Positions 1 to 4,256 of a DNA stretch of 5,019 nucleotides are shown here, in pieces. Every line of letters begins with the position of its first letter. Position 1 is the stretch's first letter. Below the pieces are notes generated by a model. That model did no database searches, was not told where the DNA came from, and was given only the letters and a program-made list of their open reading frames with translations. The stretch is from Ramlibacter sp. Its GTDB lineage: Bacteria; Pseudomonadota; Gammaproteobacteria; Burkholderiales; Burkholderiaceae_C. The stretch covers positions 1-5,019 of the forward strand of contig JAJNBO010000235.1 of NCBI GenBank assembly GCA_021156245.1, in the 5' to 3' direction. The translations under genes were made by a program, and so were the position numbers.

Positions 1-134
1 TGTCGCTGGTCGCGCAGAAGAACGCGCGGCGCGAAGCGCTGCAGAACGCCTTCAAGGCCAGCGGCAAGCCCGTGGCCGAGTTCGCGGAAATGTATGGGCT
101 GGATCCGGCAGAGGCGAAGAGGCTGCTGGCGTGA
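1..134 (+). CDS. Small unrecognised protein, 3' part (5' end cut by window)
   Basis: The reading frame is open from the window edge to a TGA at 132-134 and gives 43 visible codons starting SLVAQKNARREAL and ending EAKRLLA. I do not recognise the family. The visible part is highly charged and looks all-helical. The segment GKPVAEFAEMYGLDPAEAKRLL has the rhythm of a helix-turn-helix or small helical bundle, which is inference only. The first two bases of the window are TG and lie in frame just before the Ser codon. If the missing base is A, G or T, this could be the whole gene, with about 44 residues; otherwise it is the C-terminal tail of a longer protein. The codon choice (GCG, CTG, AAG, GGC) matches the neighbouring genes. 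A GC-rich 7-bp inverted repeat lies just past the stop, and an intrinsic terminator lies about 170 bp downstream, so the transcript may carry a long 3' UTR. Confidence 0.6.
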   Translation, partial: SLVAQKNARREALQNAFKASGKPVAEFAEMYGLDPAEAKRLLA

Positions 135-135
135 G

Positions 136-152
136 CGCGTCCGCGGGACGCG
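136..152 (+). other. GC-rich hairpin just after the stop codon
   Basis: CGCGTCC at 136-142 and GGACGCG at 146-152 form a perfect 7-bp stem with a 3-nt loop, one base after the TGA of the upstream gene. No T-run follows (the next bases are TCGCTTCG), so it is not a standard intrinsic terminator. It could slow polymerase or protect the 3' end of the mRNA. Confidence 0.35.
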
Positions 153-159
153 TCGCTTC

Positions 160-327
160 GATTGTCCGGGCGCACGGAAGTTCATGGCCGCAGCGCCGTC
201 GTGCGTCCGTGCTTTCCCTCTCCACGGCCTGGGTCCCGGCGCAGTAGAGTGGCTTTGAGGGTGGCGCTTCGGCGCCAATGTGAGCCCTTCAGGAACCTTG
301 CATGCCCCCGCTCGCGGGGGCTTTTTT
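160..327 (+). ncRNA. Candidate structured RNA or long structured 3' UTR ending in a terminator
   Basis: This stretch has no convincing coding frame but several nested complementary segments. CCGGG at 166-170 can pair with CCCGG at 235-239. Inside that, GCACGGA at 172-178 pairs with TCCGTGC at 206-212. TGGCGC at 262-267 pairs with GCGCCA at 272-277 across a TTCG loop closed by C-G, the very stable cUUCGg tetraloop. GAGGG at 257-261 can extend this with CCTTC at 286-290, using one G-U pair. The segment ends in a strong Rho-independent terminator at 304-327, which suits a small RNA. I could not find a clear promoter, and I do not recognise a known RNA family (it is not 6S, 4.5S or tmRNA). It may simply be the 3' UTR of the upstream gene. 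GC-rich DNA makes short pairings by chance, so only the UUCG hairpin and the terminator are firm. Confidence 0.28.
304..327 (+). terminator. Rho-independent terminator, + strand
   Basis: GCCCCCG at 304-310 and CGGGGGC at 315-321 form a perfect 7-bp all-GC stem with a CTCG loop, followed directly by six Ts at 322-327. This is a textbook intrinsic terminator for + strand transcription. It lies between the small + gene or RNA on the left and the converging minus-strand gene ending at 336. On the minus strand the stem is preceded by A6 but followed by CATGCAAGG with no T-run, so it should not terminate the minus-strand operon efficiently. An outer 8-bp arm pair, ACCTTGCA at 295-302 with TGCAAGGT at 329-336, brackets it. 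Confidence 0.88.
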
Positions 328-335
328 CTGCAAGG

Positions 336-935
336 TCACTTCTCCCGCTGAGGATGGATCGTCTCGCCGTTCCTGAGCATTTCCACATAGGCCGCGATCC
401 GCTTGCGGCGTCCCGTTTCCGTCTTCAGCTGGTGCAGCCGGAACGCCAGCGCGAAGCGGTTCTGCGCATTCAGCCTCGCCAGCATCGCCTTCGCCTTGGG
501 CACCGCGTTCACCGCAGCCAGCAGATCGTCCGGCAGCGCCATGGCCTCGCCACTGCCATAGGCGCGATCCCACCGGCCATCCGCCTTGGCCAGCTCCACC
601 TGCCGCAAACCGGGTTCCTGCATGCGGCCTTCCTCGATCAGGCGCGCCACGTTCGCGACATTGATCTGGCTCCAGATGCTCTTGGGCGTGCGCGGTGTGT
701 ACCGTTGCAGGTAGCTCGTGTCGTCGAGTGACTTGCGCACGGCGTCGATCCAGCCCCAGCACAGTGCGACGTCGATCGCTTCTTTCGGAGTGACGGTCCG
801 GATCTTCGACGCCGTCTTGTAGATGCGAACCCAGACTTCGCTCTCATGGGCGTGATGGCGGCGCAGCCAGGCGTCGAACGCATCCGGCGTTGCGAACGCA
901 TGGACCTTGGCGGGATCGACATGGACGGCCGGCAT
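336..935 (-). CDS. YdeI/OmpD-associated (OmdA) family protein
   Basis: The gene encodes 199 residues, the usual size for the YdeI/OmpD-associated family, often annotated as bacteriocin-protection or OmdA-domain proteins. The N-terminal half carries the family signature: FATPDAFDAWL near residue 14, VWVRIYK at 34-40, then ALCWGWIDAVRKSLDD at 57-72, and the block YTPRTPKSIWSQIN at 79-92. The C-terminal third (about 135-190) is the helical OmdA-like region, ending KRIAAYVEMLRNGE. The protein is probably cytosolic, with no signal peptide or membrane segment. Its biochemical activity is not established; family members have been linked to stress or antimicrobial-peptide tolerance. The start at 935 is chosen because homology begins there and because it follows the stop of the MerR gene by 5 nt, which suggests translational coupling; no good Shine-Dalgarno is visible. 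The frame stays open upstream through the MerR gene, but that part is a shadow. Confidence 0.85.
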   Translation of the reverse strand: MPAVHVDPAKVHAFATPDAFDAWLRRHHAHESEVWVRIYKTASKIRTVTPKEAIDVALCWGWIDAVRKSLDDTSYLQRYTPRTPKSIWSQINVANVARLIEEGRMQEPGLRQVELAKADGRWDRAYGSGEAMALPDDLLAAVNAVPKAKAMLARLNAQNRFALAFRLHQLKTETGRRKRIAAYVEMLRNGETIHPQREK

Positions 936-940
936 GGAGG

Positions 941-1384
941 CTAGCGCGCCGAGGCCAGCTTGCGGCCGCGAACAGGGATCTTCCGGGGCTCCTGCGCGCG
1001 CACGGCGCTGCCCGCGGCCTGCATGAGCCGCCGGAACGTCGGGCACTCCAGGTGGCGCGGGGCGGGGCACACCGCGGCATGGCGCAGGCTCTTGCTCACG
1101 GCCTGCAGGCGCTTGATGGTGCGGTCGATCTCGTCGGCTTTCGCGGAGAGCATGCGGCGGTCGATGTCCGCCTGCCCGTCCGGCGAGAACATGGACCGGA
1201 TCTCGTCGAGCGAGAAGCCGGCGGTCTGCCCCAGCGCTATCAGGGCCAGCTGCTCGAGCACGTCGTCGGTGAACAGGCGGCGCAAGCCCTGCCGGCCGAC
1301 GGATGCGATCAGCCCCTTTTCCTCGTAGTAGCGCAGCGTGGAAGCGGCGACACCCGACCGCCTGGCGACTTCTGCGATGTCCAT
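941..1384 (-). CDS. MerR-family transcriptional regulator
   Basis: This is a 147-residue DNA-binding regulator. The N-terminal winged helix-turn-helix is clear: DIAEVARRSGVAASTLRYYEEKGLI at about 2-26, then the wing QGLRRLFTDDVLEQLALI at 32-49 and the second helical pair ending GFSLDEIRSMF. A long dimerisation helix spans about 72-101. The effector end has Cys106 and Cys114 spaced C-x7-C. It lacks the CX2CXCX5C [2Fe-2S] ligand set of SoxR, although the HTH and its operator look SoxR-like. What it senses is unknown; thiol oxidation or metal binding by the two cysteines is a guess. The ATG at 1384 has AAGGGG upstream; an upstream in-frame ATG at 1450 would carry the coding region across the operator and is rejected. 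It is divergent from the cupin gene and cotranscribed with the YdeI-like gene, so autoregulation through the shared operator is likely. Confidence 0.9.
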   Translation of the reverse strand: MDIAEVARRSGVAASTLRYYEEKGLIASVGRQGLRRLFTDDVLEQLALIALGQTAGFSLDEIRSMFSPDGQADIDRRMLSAKADEIDRTIKRLQAVSKSLRHAAVCPAPRHLECPTFRRLMQAAGSAVRAQEPRKIPVRGRKLASAR

Positions 1385-1395
1385 GCAAGAACCCC

Positions 1396-1426
1396 TTGAC
1401 CTCAAGTCGACTTGAGTTCCTATCCT
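1396..1426 (+). promoter_or_regulatory. MerR-type promoter with SoxR-box-like operator
   Basis: The -35 element TTGACC is at 1396-1401 and the -10 element TATCCT at 1421-1426, separated by 19 bp. This is the overlong spacer typical of promoters that MerR-family activators untwist. Within the spacer lies a perfect 16-bp palindrome, CTCAAGTCGACTTGAG, at 1401-1416. It matches the E. coli SoxR site as I recall it (CCTCAAGTTAACTTGAGG) except in the central two bases and the last position. The promoter points at the cupin gene, with an expected start near 1433 and a leader of about 30 nt. The likely ligand protein is the divergently encoded MerR regulator. Confidence 0.82.
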
Positions 1427-1450
1427 CGGGGCACCATCACTTTTCGTCAA
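1422..1450 (-). promoter_or_regulatory. Possible promoter of the merR-ydeI operon
   Basis: On the minus strand TTGACG (complement of 1445-1450) is followed after 17 bp by GAGGAT (complement of 1422-1427). The -35 is good and the -10 is poor. It would overlap the cupin promoter's -10 and start transcription near or inside the palindrome, so a bound regulator would repress its own operon. This is a motif reading only. Confidence 0.35.
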
Positions 1451-1464
1451 GAAGGAGTCGCTCC

Positions 1465-1983
1465 ATGTCCCTCACCCTCCAAGACTTCGCGGCAAGAGTC
1501 CGCGGCATCCTGCAGAACAACGACACCCCCGCGGGCCGCACCCAGGTTGCGTCCTTGCTGGCGGACGCCTTGAAGGATCGCCAGTTCGTCGACAGCGTGC
1601 TGGACGACACCACGCCGGAACGCAAGATCGTCTACCAGGATCCGCAGCTCGGCTTCTGCATCCTGGCGCACCGCTACACCGACGCGCGGGTCGGCGGGCC
1701 GCACGACCACGGTCCCTCCTGGGCCATCTACGGGCAAGCCGATGGCGAAACCACCATGAGCGACTGGGCCCGGGTCGACCCCGGCTCCACCGGGAAGCGC
1801 GCGAAGGTGAAGAAGCTGCGCGAGTACACGCTCACCCCAGGGGTTGCGCACCTGTACAACGAAGGCGACATCCATGCGCCCAGCCGCACGGGCGCGTCAC
1901 GCCTGGTCCGCATCGAAGGCGTCAACCTCGAGACGGTGCGGCGCGGTTCGTACGAGCCGGTGCAGGACGGCCCAGCGGCCTAG
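1465..1983 (+). CDS. Cupin-fold, cysteine-dioxygenase-like metal-dependent protein
   Basis: The protein has 172 residues and starts at an ATG 7 nt after a strong AAGAAGGAG Shine-Dalgarno (1449-1457). It resembles the predicted metal-dependent double-stranded beta-helix proteins related to cysteine dioxygenase. The metal motif is GGPHDHGPSWAIYG at 77-90, giving His80 and His82, and a second block AHLYNEGDIHAP at 128-139 gives His137. Three histidines would match the 3-His iron site of thiol dioxygenases. The N-terminal 50 residues are helical and probably pack against the barrel, as in that family. The substrate is unknown; a small thiol or an aromatic compound is possible. It is cytosolic, with no signal peptide. 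It is the target of the MerR-type promoter just upstream and is apparently a single-gene transcript. Its TAG stop overlaps the stop of the converging gene by 4 nt. Family assignment is good, reaction assignment weak. Confidence 0.82.
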   Translation: MSLTLQDFAARVRGILQNNDTPAGRTQVASLLADALKDRQFVDSVLDDTTPERKIVYQDPQLGFCILAHRYTDARVGGPHDHGPSWAIYGQADGETTMSDWARVDPGSTGKRAKVKKLREYTLTPGVAHLYNEGDIHAPSRTGASRLVRIEGVNLETVRRGSYEPVQDGPAA

Positions 1984-2783
1984 CGCGCCGCCAACGCGGC
2001 AACGAAGTCCTTGGCCGGCATGCCCACGACGGCGCCCAAGGCCAAGGCCCTGGCGTTTGCGGCGGAGATGATGCCGTCGGCATAGGTCGAGCGGCCGTCG
2101 CCGATGCGCGCGGTGAAGGCGCTCACGGTGGCCGCCGCGATGCCTTTCTGGTCGAGAAGCGGCAAGGCGGCAATGCCAGCGTAGTCCGCGCCGAAACCGG
2201 CGTCGTTGAACATCACCAGCTGCATGCCGACCTTGGCCGCGTAGCCGTCGGACGGCGTGCCGCCATGCGAGCCGGTCAGCACGATTCCGCCCTTGTCGCC
2301 CTCACGCGCGAGCGCGACGGAGTCCACCATGACGACGACCTTGCCGCCCGGCAGCGTGGCCTCGGACCGGGTCTCCAGCATGGGTGCGGGCATGTGCGTC
2401 GGCGGGGTCGCGGCACGCAGCAGGTCGGCAGCCTCGCGGCACGACATGCCCACCTCCACCTTGCACGCGGCTGCGGGCTGGTTCACCGCGCTGATGGTCC
2501 CGCGTTCCAGCATGTCGGCTCCATTGCCGATGCGGGCGGTGCGCGCATCGACGGCGGCCATTGCGAAGCCGAACTGCTCGGCCCACGCCATGCCGGCGAT
2601 GCCCGCGCGGTCCCGGCCAAAAGCCGCGTCGTGCTGGATGGCGGCGCGAGGCCCTGCCTTGAGCGCGAGGTAGGTCGTGAAGACCGCCGCATGCGAGCCG
2701 CCGATGAGTACAGAGCCCGCCGTTTCGGGCCCCAGCTTGGTGACTGTCGGCACGGCCACCACCTTCACGTTCTCGATCGACAT
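1980..2783 (-). CDS. Unrecognised conserved-looking protein with internal duplication
   Basis: The gene encodes 267 residues. I do not recognise the family and propose no function. The protein is two tandem halves: residues 29-113 align without gaps to 171-255, with about 37 identities in 85. Shared marks are GSH, then DAxFGxDxAGIA, then TARIGxG, then ISAxN and VGM. The first half has GSHAA and HDAAFG where the second has GSHGG and NDAGFG, so any active site may differ or be shared at the interface. The conserved Ser-His, Asp and Arg residues suggest an enzyme or ligand-binding fold; this is inference. There is no signal peptide or membrane helix. The ATG at 2783 has GGAG 5 nt upstream; a GTG two codons earlier is less likely. 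It is the last gene of a three-gene operon, 31 nt after the glutathione transferase gene. Its stop shares CTAG with the converging cupin gene and no terminator is visible. Confidence 0.78.
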   Translation of the reverse strand: MSIENVKVVAVPTVTKLGPETAGSVLIGGSHAAVFTTYLALKAGPRAAIQHDAAFGRDRAGIAGMAWAEQFGFAMAAVDARTARIGNGADMLERGTISAVNQPAAACKVEVGMSCREAADLLRAATPPTHMPAPMLETRSEATLPGGKVVVMVDSVALAREGDKGGIVLTGSHGGTPSDGYAAKVGMQLVMFNDAGFGADYAGIAALPLLDQKGIAAATVSAFTARIGDGRSTYADGIISAANARALALGAVVGMPAKDFVAALAAR

Positions 2784-2814
2784 CTTCACTCCGCTTTTCA
2801 CGATTTGCGAAAGC

Positions 2815-3480
2815 TCATTCTGCCTTCTTGCCCGTGAACACGGCGCGTTGCGCATCGAAGGCGCGCCGGTACGCCGGCCGTGCCTGGCCGCGAGCGACAT
2901 ACGCGGCCAGGTTCGGATAGTCCTCGACGATGCCCGTGCCCTCCAGCCTGCGCAGCACCATCACCATCATCAGGTCGCCGGCGCTGAACGCGCCGTCCAG
3001 CCAGTGGGCATCACCCAGCCGCGCCGACAGGTCGTCCAGTCGAAGGCGGACGCGGTCTTCCATGAGCGGCATGCGTTGGGCATGCCAGGGCTTGTCGCCC
3101 TCCGCGTAGGGTGCCTGCTCCAGCTCCACGATCGGCGGTTCCACCGTGTTCAGGGCAGCGAACATCCAGGTGATGGCGCGCGCGCGGGCGTTGGCGTCCT
3201 GCGGCAGGAGGCCGGCGTGGCGCTGCGCGACATGCAGGATGATCGCGCCCGATTCGAACAGCGCGAGATCGCCTTCCTCATACGTCGGGATCTGGCCGAA
3301 CGGGTGCAGCGCACGATGCGCGGGCTTCTTCATCGCCTGGAAAGACACCAGGCGAACGTCGTAAGGCTGACCCACTTCTTCCAGGGCCCAGCGCACGCGC
3401 ATGTCGCGCGCGAGTCCCTGTCCTTCGTCGGGGGACGCTTCGAAGGCGGTGATGACGGGCAGGGTGCCAGAGTGGCCCAT
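2815..3480 (-). CDS. Glutathione S-transferase family protein
   Basis: The protein has 221 residues, typical for a cytosolic GST. The N-terminal thioredoxin-like domain (about 8-90) contains RVRWALEEVGQPYDVRLV at 28-45, the cis-proline loop PFGQIPTYEEG with Pro65, and the glutathione-binding pair Glu76-Ser77 in FESGAI. The all-helical C-terminal domain (about 95-215) has the N-capping box and hydrophobic core in DGAFSAGDLMMVMVLRRL, followed by YPNLAAYVARGQARPAYRRAF. The N-terminal EASPDEGQGLARDM insert before the first helix is seen in one group of proteobacterial GSTs. It should conjugate or reduce electrophiles with glutathione; the substrate is unknown. The start at 3480 lies 2 nt after the stop of the preceding gene with AAGGG inside that gene, indicating translational coupling. 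It is the middle gene of the operon. Confidence 0.92.
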   Translation of the reverse strand: MGHSGTLPVITAFEASPDEGQGLARDMRVRWALEEVGQPYDVRLVSFQAMKKPAHRALHPFGQIPTYEEGDLALFESGAIILHVAQRHAGLLPQDANARARAITWMFAALNTVEPPIVELEQAPYAEGDKPWHAQRMPLMEDRVRLRLDDLSARLGDAHWLDGAFSAGDLMMVMVLRRLEGTGIVEDYPNLAAYVARGQARPAYRRAFDAQRAVFTGKKAE

Positions 3481-3482
3481 GG

Positions 3483-4145
3483 CTACGCACCCTTGCGGAA
3501 CACGACGTGCGTAGCGGCCTGCGTCGGTACGTGTTCCACGCACCGGTAGCCCAGCGCATGCAGGTCCAGGCCCTGGAACAGCGACTCACCCGAGCCGAGC
3601 AGCATGGGGGAGACGGCCAGGTGCATCTCGTCCACCAGTCCGGCTTGCAGGTATTGCCGCAGCGTCGACACCCCGCCGCCCACGCGCACGTCCCTGCCTT
3701 GCGCCGCCTTCATCGCGGCCTGCAGTGCCGCATGGATGCCTTCGGTGACGAAGTGGAAGGTGGTGCCGCCTTCCATCTCGATCGGTGCGCGCGCATGGTG
3801 CGTCAGCACGAACACCGGTGCGTGGTACACCGGGTTGGGCCCCCACCAGCCTTTCCAGCCGTCGTCGGGCCAGGGGCCGCGGGAGTGGGTGAACATGTTG
3901 CGTCCCATGATCCAGGCGCCCACGTTGTCGAAGCCGCGCGCGGCGAAGTCGTTGTCGACGCCCGTGGTGCCGCGTTCCTTCCCGATCACCTCGGCGAACG
4001 TCTGCGTCGGCAGCAGCCAGCCATGCAGGTCCTCGCCGCGCTCGCCCAGCGGCGTGGCCAGGGACTGGGATGGGCCGGCGCCGTAGCCATCCAGTGAAAC
4101 GGTGAAGCCTTCGACTCTGAGCTTGGGCATTTCAGTGCTCTCCAT
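3483..4145 (-). CDS. RibD C-terminal / dihydrofolate reductase-like family protein
   Basis: The 220-residue protein has the RibD C-terminal (DHFR-like) fold. Visible marks are an N-terminal strand, KLRVEGFTVSLDGYGAG at 8-24, GAWIMGRNMF at 76-85 (the usual nucleotide-contact block), PVFVLTHHAR at 110-119, and the glycine-rich VGGGVSTLRQYLQAGLVDEM at 155-174 followed by SPMLLGSGESLF. Such proteins are probably NAD(P)H-dependent reductases; most copies outside riboflavin or folate operons have no known substrate. Trp-rich WPDDGWKGWWGPNP at 92-105 is a family-type insert. The ATG at 4145 is chosen because AGAGAGGA sits 7 nt upstream; a GTG at 4163 would begin before that site. It is the first gene of the operon with the GST and the duplicated protein. 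It is not needed for riboflavin synthesis as judged from context. Confidence 0.88.
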   Translation of the reverse strand: MESTEMPKLRVEGFTVSLDGYGAGPSQSLATPLGERGEDLHGWLLPTQTFAEVIGKERGTTGVDNDFAARGFDNVGAWIMGRNMFTHSRGPWPDDGWKGWWGPNPVYHAPVFVLTHHARAPIEMEGGTTFHFVTEGIHAALQAAMKAAQGRDVRVGGGVSTLRQYLQAGLVDEMHLAVSPMLLGSGESLFQGLDLHALGYRCVEHVPTQAATHVVFRKGA

Positions 4146-4152
4146 GTGGTGG

Positions 4153-4160
4153 TCCTCTCT
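4153..4160 (-). promoter_or_regulatory. Ribosome binding site deciding the RibD-like start
   Basis: AGAGAGGA on the minus strand (complement of 4153-4160) lies 7 nt before the ATG at 4145. It would fall inside the coding region if the upstream GTG at 4163 were used, so it supports the shorter protein. Confidence 0.7.
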
Positions 4161-4203
4161 CACGACGAAGCAGGGCCCCCGATTTCGACAAGGAACATGG
4201 GGT

Positions 4204-4231
4204 TTGTCCCTAACTCATGCTGGGTTATTCT
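4204..4231 (+). promoter_or_regulatory. Possible sigma-70 promoter of the binding-protein gene
   Basis: TTGTCC at 4204-4209 and TATTCT at 4226-4231 are separated by 16 bp and each match four of six consensus bases. A start near 4238 would give a leader of about 20 nt. No other better pair was seen in this 111-bp divergent region; the opposing promoter for the minus operon is not evident. Confidence 0.35.
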
Positions 4232-4256
4232 GCGCCCACCACATAGGAGAGAAGCC

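Larger units (their letters stand above)
4144..4244. repeat. 9-bp inverted repeat at the two edges of the divergent intergenic region
   Basis: ATGTGGTGG at 4144-4152 is the exact reverse complement of CCACCACAT at 4236-4244. In the two divergent mRNAs the same CCACCACAU lies in the leader: directly at the start codon of the RibD-like gene, and just before the Shine-Dalgarno of the binding-protein gene. It could be a shared leader element or chance. Confidence 0.35.

Noticed and set aside
304..327. Bidirectional terminator serving the merR-ydeI operon too
   Set aside because: On the minus strand no T-run follows the stem, so only + strand termination is supported.
162..731. Long + strand reading frame across the terminator and the YdeI-like gene
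   Set aside because: It runs antisense to a well-supported family protein, crosses an intrinsic terminator, and its translation is Arg-rich with no recognisable domain. It is a typical GC-rich shadow frame.
941..1384. Calling the regulator soxR
   Set aside because: The HTH and the operator look SoxR-like, but the protein lacks the four-cysteine [2Fe-2S] ligand set.
936..1388. N-terminal extension of the YdeI-like frame through the regulator gene, or a regulator-YdeI fusion
   Set aside because: The open frame upstream of 935 overlaps the clear MerR coding region in another frame and is low-complexity Arg/Ala. Family homology begins at the ATG at 935.
1385..1450. Longer MerR start at 1450
   Set aside because: The 22 extra residues would be encoded by the operator and promoter DNA and do not match MerR proteins, which begin right before the first HTH helix.
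1970..2005. Short GC hairpins around the convergent stops as a terminator
   Set aside because: Stems of about five pairs such as GCCGC/GCGGC can be drawn, but no T-run follows on either strand, and such stems are expected by chance at this GC content.
4221..4236. Sigma-54-like GG/GC pair upstream of the binding-protein gene
   Set aside because: The GG to GC spacing does not fit the TGGCAC-N5-TTGC consensus, and the flanking bases match poorly.
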